64,000 nt of DNA from Calycina herbarum (GCA_001414485.1 LLEY01000031.1:186001-250000); one strand, 5' to 3'; shown: positions 14,201 through 25,221, counted from the first letter of the stretch. Notes: generated from the letters alone by a model not told the origin. Made by a program: numbers and translations.

Positions 14201-14266
14201 CTAGGATTATCCTCCTAGTATATAAGACTACTCCTACCTTAGTACTTCTTATAGAATCCAGCCTCC
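11250..14266 (+). mobile_element. LINE-A, middle segment: ORF2 endonuclease and reverse transcriptase
   Basis: One plus-strand frame (about 11,330-12,130) reads as an AP-like endonuclease: a GDCNL-type motif (ASDCNLKS) near 11,850, then NTLDLAF and an SDH-like LDHLLVL segment near 12,080. The reverse transcriptase follows, with the catalytic FSYADDI at 13,660-13,680 (YADD intact). RIP-type stops are scattered through it. The RT C-terminal region is interrupted by G1 after ..LLIESSL at 14,266 and resumes in frame at 21,569, which shows that the element was continuous before G1 inserted. Confidence 0.88.
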
Positions 14267-14706
14267 TGTCACGAATCACGTGTAAACATGTGATAAGTGA
14301 AGACCAGGCGGCGCCCTGACAGGTTAAGCACTATCGGGAGCTCTTATAAGCAAAAAGAGGGATCCTTAGAATAGCTAAGCGATCCATGGATTTCTTTTGG
14401 TAAGAAGCATCACGTGACCTAGTCGCCTGAGTCGCCTGAGTCGCCTGTCGACTGAAGCGATCAGAGCGAGCGACTAGAGCGACTGGAACGGGAGACTACA
14501 GTTCTGTATAAAGACTGGCACGTCTGCTATTAGATAGAAGCTTCGTGCTCAACTTTAGTTATCAATCTTATCATCTTATTTAACATCTTTGATATAAGTA
14601 ACGAGTTCACTTCTAAGTGAACAACCCAGCGCATCTATACTTCTTACCTGTATACTAACCTTCGAGACATAGTCACCTTTGTTTAGTTTGTTTAAGTTTC
14701 GTTACA
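14267..14706 (+). repeat. 5' LTR of G1, little RIPed
   Basis: 440 bp, TGTCACG to CGTTACA. It contains a hairpin-forming TGTCA...TGACA end module (first 55 bp), a triple GTCGCCTGA tandem (about 14,418-14,446) and a likely core promoter TATAAAG at 14,507-14,513. Compared with its partner at 21,124 it keeps many CA and TG dinucleotides. Confidence 0.93.
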
Positions 14707-14737
14707 CTTTGAGCACCTGCTTAGAAGTTTAGTCGCC

Positions 14738-17700
14738 ATGGCCCTAGCAACCCCCGCCGCAGCAGCTAGCCCGAATGCTAGTCGAGTCAACGTCGCAGGC
14801 ACATCTGGAAGTATAACTAGAAGGACACCTGCCGGTACACAGTCAACCAGGAACGACGACAATATCAGCATGCCGGACGCCCCCGAGCCCTACAAGGTCG
14901 AAGCACTTAAGTCTATTAAAGTCAAGATGCCAGATACGTATTACAGGAAGCGAAAGGAACTCAACTTATTCCTTCTCTAAATAGACATCTACTTCAACTT
15001 CAACTCCGACAAGTTCGAAGGCAATTATAACTTACGAACTATCTTCACTATCTCCTACCTTAGAGGATCAGTATTAGAATAGGCCTAGCTATACTTAGAG
15101 GACTTCTTTAAGAATAAGGATAAAGATAGAAAGATAGAATTAACTAAGATTATATTTAAATCTTAGAGAGGATTTAAGGCAACTATTAGAAAAGTCTTTA
15201 GAGACTTTAATATAATCTAAACAGCTATATATAAGCTTTTAGAATTATACTAAACCGGATTAGTAATAGATTATACTAACGAATTTCAACGTTATAGGAT
15301 AAAGTTAGAATAGGATACTATTGCTCTTATAGAACTCTTTCGTAGAGGATTAAAGATATATATTTATAAGAAAATAGCTAAGTAGAATATATAGTTCTTA
15401 ACTATTATAAGTATAATTAAAGAGGTTATCTAGTTAGATAACCGCCTATACGAATTTAGAAAGAGTAACCTTAGATACGAGGAAAAGAGTTATAGGATAA
15501 GAAAGTAGAAACACTCTTATACTAATAAATATAGCAAGGAGGCGAACGCTATATAAAAGAAAACCTTTTAAAAGAAAGGCGGACTTTCCTAGAAGAAACG
15601 AAATCGTTGACGTAAGTAGAACTTATGTTATAACTATAGCCTTCCTAGCTATAGAGTAAATAAGTGTAGTAAGAAGAAAGACTCTAATAAGAAGAGACAA
15701 ATCAACGCTATAGTACGTAAGAAAGTAGTATTACTCGATAGAATTAAACTTATAAACAAGGAACTTAAAGCTAGAGAATATAGCATATAAATTGAAATAG
15801 ACGCTGTAGATATAATAGCAGGCACTATATACTTATAGCTAAACGAAGGAATTAAGTCATAAGTTAGTAAAGTATAAGACACTGATAATAATAGAGATCT
15901 ATTACTCGAAGAGTATTATAATACACGGTTAGAAATAAACTATAAACTGCCTCTTTAAATAGAATATAAATCACTACTATTAACGAGTTTATTAAAGTTA
16001 TTAGAATTAGAATCTAACTTATTAGAGGTAGATCTTAGAACGTATAAACCTAAAGAAGAAGAAACGTAGACATTTATTAGAACCTTTAAGAGAGGGAATA
16101 GATAGGTATATATAGAAGAATAGAAACCTGATTTCTAGAGCTTATATTCTACTTAAGAAGTTAATCCTACTATCTTAACTACTTATAAGATAGTAAGGAA
16201 TAACTAAGATCGAGTAACTATAGTTGTTAAGGGTTACACCCGTAGAATAAGTCTCGGAGTACTCCAGCGACGCATTCACGTGACCTCGCTTAGCAACGCA
16301 TAGACGTAATAGAACCTTCGAGAGTACCCTTGATAGAACTCTCTAGAAAGAGCTAACTAAGTATATAAGTTAGTAAGGACTCTAGCTTGGAAAGGACAAT
16401 CGAATCTTCTTATATATAGACAGTCTCTATAGTTCAATTTATTAGCACTTGCTATAAGCTCTAATAATAGTTAGCTCTATTACTAAGAGAGAAACTATTA
16501 AGTTTAAGAAGCTAGGACCGGAATAGATAATACTAAACGACTACCTAGAAAAGAGAGATCTATAGATAGTTACCGATTTAAGAAATAATACTACTAAATA
16601 GCAGTAGTATTACCTAGAAGGATTCGATGAATATAATAGATATTCAAAGTCGGACATAACTACCTACCTATCTAGTTAAGACTATAAATTAGAAATTAAC
16701 GAAAAATATTAGATATTAAGAGTTAAAAAGAGAATTATAATAGTATTTATAGGATTAGAGAATCAGCGAATATTTAGAGTTACTAAGGTAGACCTCTAGG
16801 CTAACCTAATCTAGGAATTCTACTAACTTATAAAAGGTAAATAGTAGACTACTAAGATATTATATAGAGCAACTATTAAATAGATTCGGTATAAACTACG
16901 AGTATTATTAGACTAGTCTATAAAAAGACGTTTTATAAGAACACTTCTAGAACTTAAGAGAATAGTAGAAGATAGTCTAGTATATAAAGTAGCTTTTTCC
17001 AACGATAAAAAAGTAATATTCTTTCTAAGCTCTTAGAAAGAGGATAATAGTAAGAGAAGATTTAAAGTTTATTATATTAAACTAGAAAATTATACTACTA
17101 TAGGAAAGTTAAACGCTATATCTAGAGAAAATCAACTTATAGTAACAGCAAAGATAAGAAGAAAGGAACTCCAAGTCTTAATTAATTCTAGAGTAATAGG
17201 TAATTTCCTTTCCCTAGTAGCTTAGAAGAAGCTAAACATCTTAATTAAAGGTATAAGGCTATACCGCTTAGGAGTAGTTAACAGAATAGACGTTATATAT
17301 TAAAATAGGATTATTAATTAGTAAACTATTCTAATAAAAATCAATATTAAAAGACACTACTTAGATATATAATTCGATATTATTAAAATAGAAAGTAAGG
17401 AAGTAATACTTAGTATACTATAGATTTAAGAACATAATCTAGAAATCGACTAAAAAGCTAGAATAATAACTTTTAGTCGATATAAATATAAAGGTTCGTA
17501 TTTATAACTTTAAGGCTAGAACAAGGTTAGTACCACCTCTTCTAAAGCGCTAGAACATCTTACCTAGGGTCTTCTACAGGTTAATAAGAAAGCTAATAAT
17601 AAAATACCTATATAGTACAGAGAATTTAGAGCTTTGTTTAAAAACCTAGAAGACTTATAAGCCTTACTAGAACATCGTCTATAAGATTATAAGATTAAAT

Positions 17701-20460
17701 TAAAAGAGAGTTATTACCTCTTAAAGCAGAAGCTTTAGTTATATAACTAGAAAAGCCTATAGAGAATAGAAAGTTATATAAAGGAAGGTATTAAGAAGAG
17801 ACATATTAGAAAATCTAAGTTACTAATTACCTTAAATATACTTATTATTAAGAAGAAAGATAATCTAGACAAGAGAGTATATATTAATTACTAAGAAGTA
17901 AATTATACTACAGTTAAGAACACTTATCTACTACTACCTAGCTAATACTTATAAGATAAGTTAAGTAAGGTAGTACGATTTATAAAACTAGATTAATAAA
18001 ACGCCTATAAACTTATATAAATAAAAGTCAGAGACGAATAAAAGACAGTATTTACCTTACTATCAAGCCTTTATAAATATACAGTTATACTATTTAGACT
18101 TTATAATATATTAACTATATATTAAAAATAAAATAATAACATTTTAAGAGATCTTCTAAAAGTAATAGTAATCTATTACTTAAATAATATCTTAATCTTC
18201 TTAGAAAAAGAAGAAGAATATAAGAGACATATTAAAGAAGTTTTATAATAACTTATAAAAGTAAACTCTTAACTAAAACTCTTAAAATATAAGTTTAAAG
18301 TAACTTAAACACTTTTCCTAAGATAGGTATTTAACTTAAGAAAAATAGAAATAAATCTAGTAAAGATCTAAGATATCTTAAACTAGAAATCACTAAAGAA
18401 TATAAAAGATATATAGTCCTTCCTTAGATTTATAAATTTTTACTACCCGTTTATATAAGACTATATAAAGATTACTAAACTAATAACAGTACTAGTTAAG
18501 AAAGCTATTAAATTTATTTAGAATAAATAAGCTAAGAATACTTTTTAAAAAATTAAAGTAAGGTTTATAGAAAAACCTATTCTATATAACTTCGATATAG
18601 AAAAACTAAGTATAATCGAAATAAATACCTTAGATATATTAATAAACACGATTTATCTATAACTAAATAAAAAAGGAAAACTTATATCTATTATATATTA
18701 TTCTAAAACATTTAACCTAGTATAATAGAACTATAGTATCTTTAATAAAGAGTTACTTACTATAGTATTAGCTTTAGAATACTAAAGAATTTATTTATAG
18801 CTAGTAAAACACCTAGTTATAGTTCTATCTAACTATAAGAATCTTAGAACATTTATAATAACTAAGAAACTTATAACTAGATAATTAGCTAAATAGTTAA
18901 AGATATTAGAAGGATTTAATATTATTATTTAATATATAAAGAGAACGTTAAATACTTAAGCTAATACTCTTAGCTAAAAACCTAGATATAAGAGAAACAA
19001 AGAGTATAAGAAGATTATAATCTTAAAAACTCTTAAAAATAGAGACTTAGTACCTACTATATATAAAATAGCAGTAACGAATAATATCTAGATAGATAAA
19101 ATTTAAAACATATATAAGGGATATAACTAGTACGTAAAAGGAAAGCTATAGGTTCCTAGTTTATATACTAAAGAGTTTGTAAAAGAATACTATACTATAC
19201 TTACTTATAGTTACTAAGGAATTCGTAGAACCCTCTAAAGAATAAGACAATACTACTATATTAATCAGTTATCTACGATAGTTAAGAAAGTAATAGTAGA
19301 ATATAATACCTATACTAGGAATAAGGCTTCTCGCTATACTTCTTATAGATAGATAAATACTACTCTAATACTATAGATATCTTAGAAATTAATATCTATA
19401 GATTTTATTATTAAATTACTAAAATCTAAAGATCTAATAATAAGAGTTAAGTATAACATAATCCTAGTTATTATAGAACAACTTACGAAATATATAATTC
19501 TAATAATATATATAAAGTTAAGTATAGCTAAGGAACTAGTATTCGTATTCTTTAGAGAAGTAGTCTTAAGATATAGACTATTTAAAGAAATACTCTTAGA
19601 CAGAGATAAACTCTTTATTTTAAAATTTTAGATCGCTCTTATAAAACAATTAAGTATAAAAAGAAAGCTTTCTATAGCTTTTTACTCTTAAATAAATAAA
19701 GGAAACAAATAAATAAATTAAGTAGTTAAAACATATCTTCGTTATTATATAAACTACTAATAAAACAACTAGGTAGAACTACTACTCTTAACACAGTTTA
19801 CCTATAATAGTTTAATAACAAAAACAACACTTATTATACTATTCTATACTAACTTTAGATACGAATTATTAGTATACTAAGAACCGCTATCTACGACTAT
19901 TAATAACCAGCTTACTCGTATTTAAGTCTTAAAAATTAAGAGGTTATATAAGGAACTTATAAAAGATTTATAGTTTATTATAAAAAGAAACATATACTAC
20001 TATAATAAACGACATAGTTAAGAGCTAACGCTAAAAGAGAGAGATAAAGTCTATTTAGTATAAAAAAACATCGATATAAAAAGACTAAGTAATAAACTAG
20101 ATTATAAAAAACTTAGACTATTTAAAATCAAACGTGTTAAAAGGCCTTTAAATTATAAATTAGTACTACTAAAAATAATAAACATCTACCTAGTATTCTA
20201 TATATCCCTACTTAAACTAGCACTACTAGAAGCACTACTAGCCTTATTTATAGAAATTCAACTAGTTAATCTAAACACTAAATATAAAGTTAAAAGAATT
20301 CTTAACTATAGGATTATTAAAGATAAGATTAAGTATTTAATTAAATAGTTAGATTATCTATATTTAGAAAACACTTAGAAACTAAGAAAAAACATCAACT
20401 AGTACTTAGAGGAACTTTAGAACTTCTACTATTAAAACCTAAGGTTACCTATATTAAGTA
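14738..20460 (+). pseudogene. Gag-pol relic of G1
   Basis: Gag opens with ATG at 14,738 and stays open for 80 codons to TAA at 14,978. It then continues through many stops: a capsid-like region, then a degenerate CCHC knuckle at 15,626-15,667 (C-Y-N-Y-4-Y-4-C, two ligands changed to Tyr). The protease has LINSRVIGN in place of LIDSGATGN near 17,190. The RT active site at 18,177-18,188 reads YLNN in place of YLDD. The integrase zinc region is near 19,200-19,330, and the chromodomain (ILNYRII..KYLIK.LDYLYLENT) at about 20,283-20,400. The C-terminus reads LRLPI near 20,455. Catalytic Asp codons turned into Asn fit G-to-A change on the coding strand. Confidence 0.88.
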
Positions 20461-20469
20461 ATTAATAAG

Positions 20470-20930
20470 AAAGACCTCGAGAAAACTAAGATCGAGACCT
20501 AGGTTAAAAGCAGGGTCGGAAGCAGTAGAGGTAGAGTAGGCGGCCAGGCTAGTAGCCTCCTCTCCCCTTTCCTTCTCTTCTTTTTCTTTTTCCTCCTTCT
20601 TCTTAGCCTTATCTAGCTTCTAAAGAGTACTAAGTCCTCGATAAAGTATCTATTATTCTCGCTTATCGAGAAGACGTTGCTACGCTCAAAGACGGAGAAC
20701 TTTTAACATTACTTTCTACTAGGCTCGAAAGGCCTTTTCTTAGGCCTAATAGGCTGTCTCCTTCTTAACCCGTAGACGGCGTTTCTACGCGTTAAGAGAT
20801 TCCTATTTAAAAGTTAAGAGTATTTAATTTTACTTCTTAATATTATAAGTTTTACTCTTCCTAGTATACTTAGAACATTTCTTACCCCCGGTAATAGATA
20901 TATATCAACGACCGGATATAGAAGTAAGAT
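20470..20930 (-). pseudogene. Antisense zinc-finger/coiled-coil frame in G1
   Basis: Between the chromodomain and the 3' LTR the minus strand reads a second, RIPed frame. It has a Cys-rich head (YISITGGKKCSKYTRKSKT at about 20,920-20,860, second Cys changed to Tyr) and then a long charged, helical stretch (ETAY.A.EKAFRA, RLLDKRE, LDKAKKKEEKEKEEKERGEE) down to about 20,530. The same frame occurs at the same place in G2 and in the element at the right edge, so it is a family feature. I do not know its function. It may be an antisense accessory protein of this chromovirus lineage. Confidence 0.6.
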
Positions 20931-21109
20931 AGTAAGTATAAGAGGATATTTCAGATCTTACTTAATTAATATAAAGGGTGTTATTAATACGATTTTATTT
21001 TAGTTTATCTTTTATAGATAGTATTATTAAAAACATTATAGTAAGAGAAGGCTGATAACCTTCTAATAGTATTTCTTAGGTCGTACTTAAGCGTAGAGAC
21101 ACGCTAGGC

Positions 21110-21123
21110 TAAGAAGGGGATAG
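21110..21123 (+). other. Polypurine tract of G1
   Basis: Purine-rich AAGAAGGGGATAG directly abuts the 3' LTR and is the expected plus-strand priming site. The same sequence precedes the LTR at 48,658 and at 63,713. Confidence 0.7.
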
Positions 21124-21563
21124 TATTACAAATCACGTATAAATATGTAATAAGTAAAGACTAGGCGGCGCTCTAATAGGTTAAGTACTATCGGGAGCTC
21201 TTATAAGTAAAAAGAGGGATCCTTAGAATAGCTAAGCGATCTATAGATTTCTTTTAGTAAGAAGCATCACGTAACCTAGTCGCCTAAGTCGCCTAAGTCG
21301 CCTGTCGACTGAAGCGATTAAAGTAAGCGACTAGAGCAACTGGAACAGGAGACTACAGTTCTATATAAAGACTAGCACGTCTGCTATTAGATAGGAGCTT
21401 CGTACTTAACTTTAGTTATTAATCTTATTATCTTATTTAATATCTTTGATATAAGTAACGAGTTCACTTCTAAGTAAATAACCCGGCGTATCTGTACTTC
21501 TTACCTATATACTAACCTTCGAGACTTAGTCACCTTTGTTTAGTTTATTTGAGTTTCGTTACA
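21124..21563 (+). repeat. 3' LTR of G1, heavily RIPed
   Basis: 440 bp, the same length as the 5' LTR. Its start reads TATTACAAATCACGTA where the 5' copy has TGTCACGAATCACGTG. Almost all the differences I compared are C-to-T or G-to-A. Confidence 0.93.
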
Positions 21564-22830
21564 CCTCCTTACCTCTAAGATTAGTCTTATAAGTAGAAGC
21601 AAAGCACTCGAAGCTAGGACTCGACGACTCGACCTAGCTCACCTACTAAAACGTTATACTAACAACCCTTGCTCTAAAGCTAGGCTTACTTATCGTGCTT
21701 ATAAGGCTCTCCCTCTCTCTGAAGAGATCGACCCTCTCTAAGACCTACCGTAGAATAGAGGCTTTAACCGGCAAGCCCGCCTTCTAGAAATAGAGGGGCC
21801 TAACTCCAGAGGAACTAAGGACTCTTATAAAGCTAGATTCCTTAAATTCCTTACTACTATCCCTAATACAGACCTAGTTATCTTCTCCGACAGCTCTTAC
21901 TTAGACGATAAGAGAACTAGCGAAGGTGTCTATCTAATAAGAGAGGGAGCTATTCTTAACACTAAGGTTTACTCCTTCGATATAGTACTTAAGATCTACG
22001 ATGTAGAGGCTAGAGCTACTCTTTATAGACTAGAACTAGCTATCTCCTCTTCCTTCTAGCCCCTAGCTAGGAAGTGCTAGATCTGCCTTAACAACCTCGA
22101 AGTAACACTACAACTAACCTACTAGTCTTATAGCACCTCGTAAGAGACCTTTAATAGAGTTAACAAGTTAGCTCTATTATACCCTAGGAAAGTTTATACT
22201 AGGTAGTGCCTTAGTTATATAGGAATCAAAGGGAACGAGATAGCAGATAGAGCTACGGGGAGAGGCGCTCAGCTACTCTCGCTTAACTCTTTATCTTCTT
22301 CTCCTCCTTCTTCTTCTCTACTCTATACTACTACGCTTAAGAGAGAGGTTAAAGAGTCAAGGACTCAGCTTATAAAGAAGCTTTAGAACACTATAGCTCC
22401 TAGTCTATACAAAGACCTAGGGCTTATTAACTAGTCCTCAAAGCCAAAGACACTTCACCTACTAAGAGAGGTCCTAGCTCGCCTAATCGCAGCTCGCTCT
22501 AGCTACGGAGACTTTAACCTATATTACCTTCGCTTCTTCTACCTTAACATACTACTTACCTCGGGTAAGTATAAGTATAGTAGAGGAAAAACTCAATTCC
22601 ACCTTCTCTTTTGCCAGCTAGTAAATAGAGTAGCCCTAGAACTACTTACAAAGGCTAAGAGGAATCTACAACTTCTCTTTAAACTATCTCTTATAAATTA
22701 GCATACTTTCTTTTACACCCCCTATAGCCTAGGGCACCCCCCTAGCGTCATTTGCTCAACACTGGGACTTTCTAGGACCTAGCCCACGCGAGCTAGAATC
22801 CGCTTAACGTTAAATAGAAATAAATAAATA
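21564..22830 (+). mobile_element. LINE-A, 3' segment: RNase H, C-terminus and A-rich tail
   Basis: After the CCTCC duplication the frame resumes with the end of the RT (TSKISLISRSKALEARTRRL). An RNase H domain follows, starting DLVIFSDSS at 21,871-21,897 (catalytic-type Asp residues present). A C-terminal region near 22,450-22,560 (LREVLARLIAARSSYGDFN) resembles the end of Tad-type ORF2 proteins. The element ends in a TAAA-type tail (22,811-22,830) next to the 14-bp duplication at 22,831. RIP is lighter than in the middle segment but stops are present. Confidence 0.87.
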
Positions 22831-24233
22831 AATGCTATGTCGAGTGTGATGCCTAGGTATCTGCAACTTGGTTGAGGGCATACTTCTATCTGGTCTACTT
22901 GTATTTTGCGGTCCATGTCCATGTTTGGTGCTTGCCGCTTTCTTGTGTGGTGAGTGAGTTGGAATTTGCTTGGGGCGAACACTGATGCATGTCTCTTTGC
23001 CCATATTGTGGCCTGTTCCATTGTCCTTTCCAGGCTTTTGCATGTCTCTTCTGTTGAGCTTCCCCACCGTAAGATTGCGATATCATCGATATATCCTGTC
23101 GCAAGGGTATTGTTTTCTTGATTGCAGATGTCGATTAAATCGGCATTGTAGTATAGGTATAGTATCGGCGAGAGTGGTGATCCTTGAGGGATGCCCGTTG
23201 TTATTTGGTAGGTGTCTGATTTGAATGCGTCAAAGGTTATGGCTGTGTTCCGGTCTGTTAAGAAGCTGGCTATCTATCTGACCGTTCTCTCGTCTATTCT
23301 ACGCTTGCGTAGGTTGTGAAGCAGCCTCGTGTGTGAAACGTTGTCAAAAGCCTCTGAGACGTCGAGTAGGAGAAGGCTTGCTACCTGTGGCCTGGGTGAA
23401 TTCCAAGCCGTATAAATCTTTTCAATAACAGCATGGACAGCGTGCTCTGTTGATCTCCCCTTCCGTCCTCCCATGTGAGTGCTTGGAAGTAGTTGGTGTA
23501 CCTCTGTTACGTAACTGATTCTCTTCGTAATAATAGCGTCCATGATCTTGCCTATTGTATTCATCAATATAATTGGTCGATATGCCTTAGGTATAGTGTA
23601 GTCGTCTTTGCCAGGCTTACGGAGGACAATCGTTATAGACTGCCGGAAATGTATTGGGCAGTATTCTAGGCGAAGACTCCAGTTAAATATCCTTGTGAGG
23701 TGTGGGGCTATTTGGGTGCAGTGATGTGAAGGATTCGGTTTATTATGCCATCTGGTCCTGCGGCTTTCATTGGAGGCGTCGCGGTGATTGTCTCTTTCTC
23801 TGTGATGTCTGGGAATGGAATGTGATCTTGGTATATGGTCTCGTTTATATCCTGTAAATCAGGTTCTGGTGGGGCTGGGAAGAAGGTTGTCTTGAGAAGT
23901 TGTGCTTTTTCTTGTGCTTCTTTGCACTTAACGTGCGTTATAGGATCTTTGAGTGTTAAGGTTGTTGCTGCTGCTCTTATCTCGCTTCAATTTCTAGCCC
24001 ACTTTGCTAGTTTCCACATGCTCTCTGGGCTTTCCATAGCACTTTCTATCTGCTCTCTAAATCCTTGACGTAGAGATCTACGTATCGCTCTTCCCTTTTG
24101 GTTGCGGGCTATTCGGTAGGCCTCCCAGCTCTCCTCCGTGTGCAATCGGCTGTTCTGACGTTTTAACCTTCTAACTTGTGCTTGTATCTCTTTGCATTCT
24201 GTCGTCCAACCAGCTCTCCCGATGTGCTTGTCC
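22831..24233 (-). mobile_element. Tad1-like LINE-B, 5' half with reverse transcriptase
   Basis: The minus strand encodes an almost readable RT. The N-terminal linker region (EESWEAYRIARNQKGRAIR) lies near 24,110. The PPMKAAGPDG motif is near 23,770, a one-base frameshift near 23,715, and AYRPIILMNTIGKI near 23,570. Then come LLLLDVSEAFDNVSH near 23,345, TTGIPQGSPLSPILYLYYN near 23,190, and the active site GYIDDIAIL with YIDD at 23,082-23,093. Only a few stops and one frameshift are present, much less RIP than in the left half of the same element. The frame continues at 4,014 across the LINE-A insertion. The upstream endonuclease part is missing. Confidence 0.88.
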
Positions 24234-24290
24234 TGTCAGGGCGCCGCCTGGACTTCACTTATCACGTGCCCTAACACATGATTCGTGACA
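24234..24290 (-). repeat. 57-bp lone copy of the Gypsy LTR end module
   Basis: TGTCAGGGCG...ATTCGTGACA matches only the outermost 53-57 bp of the G0/G1 LTRs (for example 2,555-2,607 and 50,277-50,327) and not the rest of the LTR. It begins TGTCA and ends TGACA. I see no clear target duplication around it (flanks GTCC and TTTG). It marks the upstream limit of recognisable LINE-B sequence. Confidence 0.7.
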
Positions 24291-24670
24291 TTTGGGCTGA
24301 CTCCCGGGTGCCTGTCTAGGATAGATTTATCTTGCGGGGATAGCATCTCACCTGCTTCTTTGAGGCTTAAAGCGTCCCTAGTCGCTGCTACTGCTTACGC
24401 TCTTAAGACTAACGTTTATGCCTCTAAGGCCTTGGTCTCAGCTTGTAACTTTTTCTCTTCTATAGCCGCGATCCTTGTTCGGCCTTCTACTTCCGCGTAC
24501 TAGGCTCTCTTTATGCGTAGGTCCTCCATCAACAGTTGTGCCCTGACTTCAGCCTTCGTGAGGGCCTCTAGGTCTTCGGTATTCTAGGGGATTGTTACGT
24601 TAGACGCCGCGTTCGAGAGGGGGGAAGAGGGTTCCCCGTCGCCGGCGGGGGTGTTTCTGGTTCGTACTAT
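24291..24670 (-). pseudogene. Unassigned coiled-coil coding remnant
   Basis: The minus strand holds one frame rich in Glu, Lys, Ala and Leu (ALTKAEVRAQLLMEDLRIKR, EEKKLQAETKALEA, LSPQDKSILDRHPGV) with three TAG/TAA codons at likely Gln or Trp positions. The composition suggests a coiled coil, perhaps from the gag or ORF1 of a retroelement. I cannot name the family. It is not the LINE endonuclease expected upstream of the RT. Confidence 0.4.
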
Positions 24671-25061
24671 ATTAAAGGTAAATAAGGAGTCCGAGTAGCT
24701 TTAAATGGAGATGAGAGCTCTAGCTAGAATCGATAAATCGTAAAACCGTCGTTTTTAGAATAGGTGATGCTATAGCCAAGGTACAGACTTTCCCTTGCTC
24801 AAGTGCCTGGGGAAAGGGAAAGCTGATGCTTACGTAAGCTTCTACCACTCCACAAAAACAACTCAGATATTCACCCTACATATGTAGCAACAACTTGAAA
24901 TCTTGCAAGGAAGATGCGACCCGGGGAAGGCATACGGATTGTCTTACTTCCTTTGATTATAATGTAGGGGTATTCAGTTAAAACAGTTTCCAAATATATA
25001 GAGCGATCACAAATTGGAGTTGATATCACAAGTATATCAACAAATGTGTCTCAAAAATAAG
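24671..25061. other. No gene seen
   Basis: Mixed sequence at the edge of the less mutated island. The first bases still look RIPed; from about 24,750 the dinucleotide use is normal. Nothing coding is recognisable. Confidence 0.4.
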
Positions 25062-25221
25062 TGTCACGGGACAAAATATCACCTGATCACCCCACCACCT
25101 AAGCGAGGAGCGTAGGGTATAAAGTCCCATGCTCACTTCCATAGTTCTAAGGAATCAAGCATCTTTTCAATCATAACTCTGCTCATCCTACGCTCGTAAT
25201 ACTGCTCCTGTAATCGCCACA
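25062..25221 (+). repeat. 160-bp solo LTR, TSD ATAAG
   Basis: Starts TGTCACGGGACAAAAT and ends AATCGCCACA (TG...CA), with a perfect 5-bp duplication ATAAG at 25,057-25,061 and 25,222-25,226. It has a TATAAAG box at 25,118-25,124, which gives the plus orientation. It is unlike the other LTRs in the window and not visibly RIPed, so it comes from a different retrotransposon family and is probably single copy or young. It lies about 140 bp past the 3' end of the MFS gene. Confidence 0.85.

Larger units (their letters stand above)
14267..21563 (+). mobile_element. Ty3/Gypsy chromovirus G1, complete, TSD CCTCC
   Basis: A complete 7,297-bp element with 440-bp LTRs at both ends (TGTCAC...GTTACA) and a 5-bp duplication CCTCC at 14,262-14,266 and 21,564-21,568. 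Order on the plus strand: LTR, gag with CCHC knuckle, protease, RT, RNase H, integrase, chromodomain, an antisense frame, polypurine tract, LTR. It is inserted inside the RT of LINE-A. Everything after about 14,985 is heavily RIPed, whereas the 5' LTR and first 250 bases of gag are almost clean. No tRNA primer-binding site (TGG...) is obvious after the 5' LTR; the sequence there is CTTTGAGCACCTGC. Confidence 0.95.

Noticed and set aside
22779..23224. Several overlapping short open frames on both strands
   Set aside because: They are other-frame shadows of the LINE-B reverse transcriptase, which accounts for the region through its own motifs (YIDD at 23,082).
24285..24503. 72-codon plus-strand frame
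   Set aside because: The minus strand of the same stretch has the more protein-like, coiled-coil composition; neither is an intact gene.
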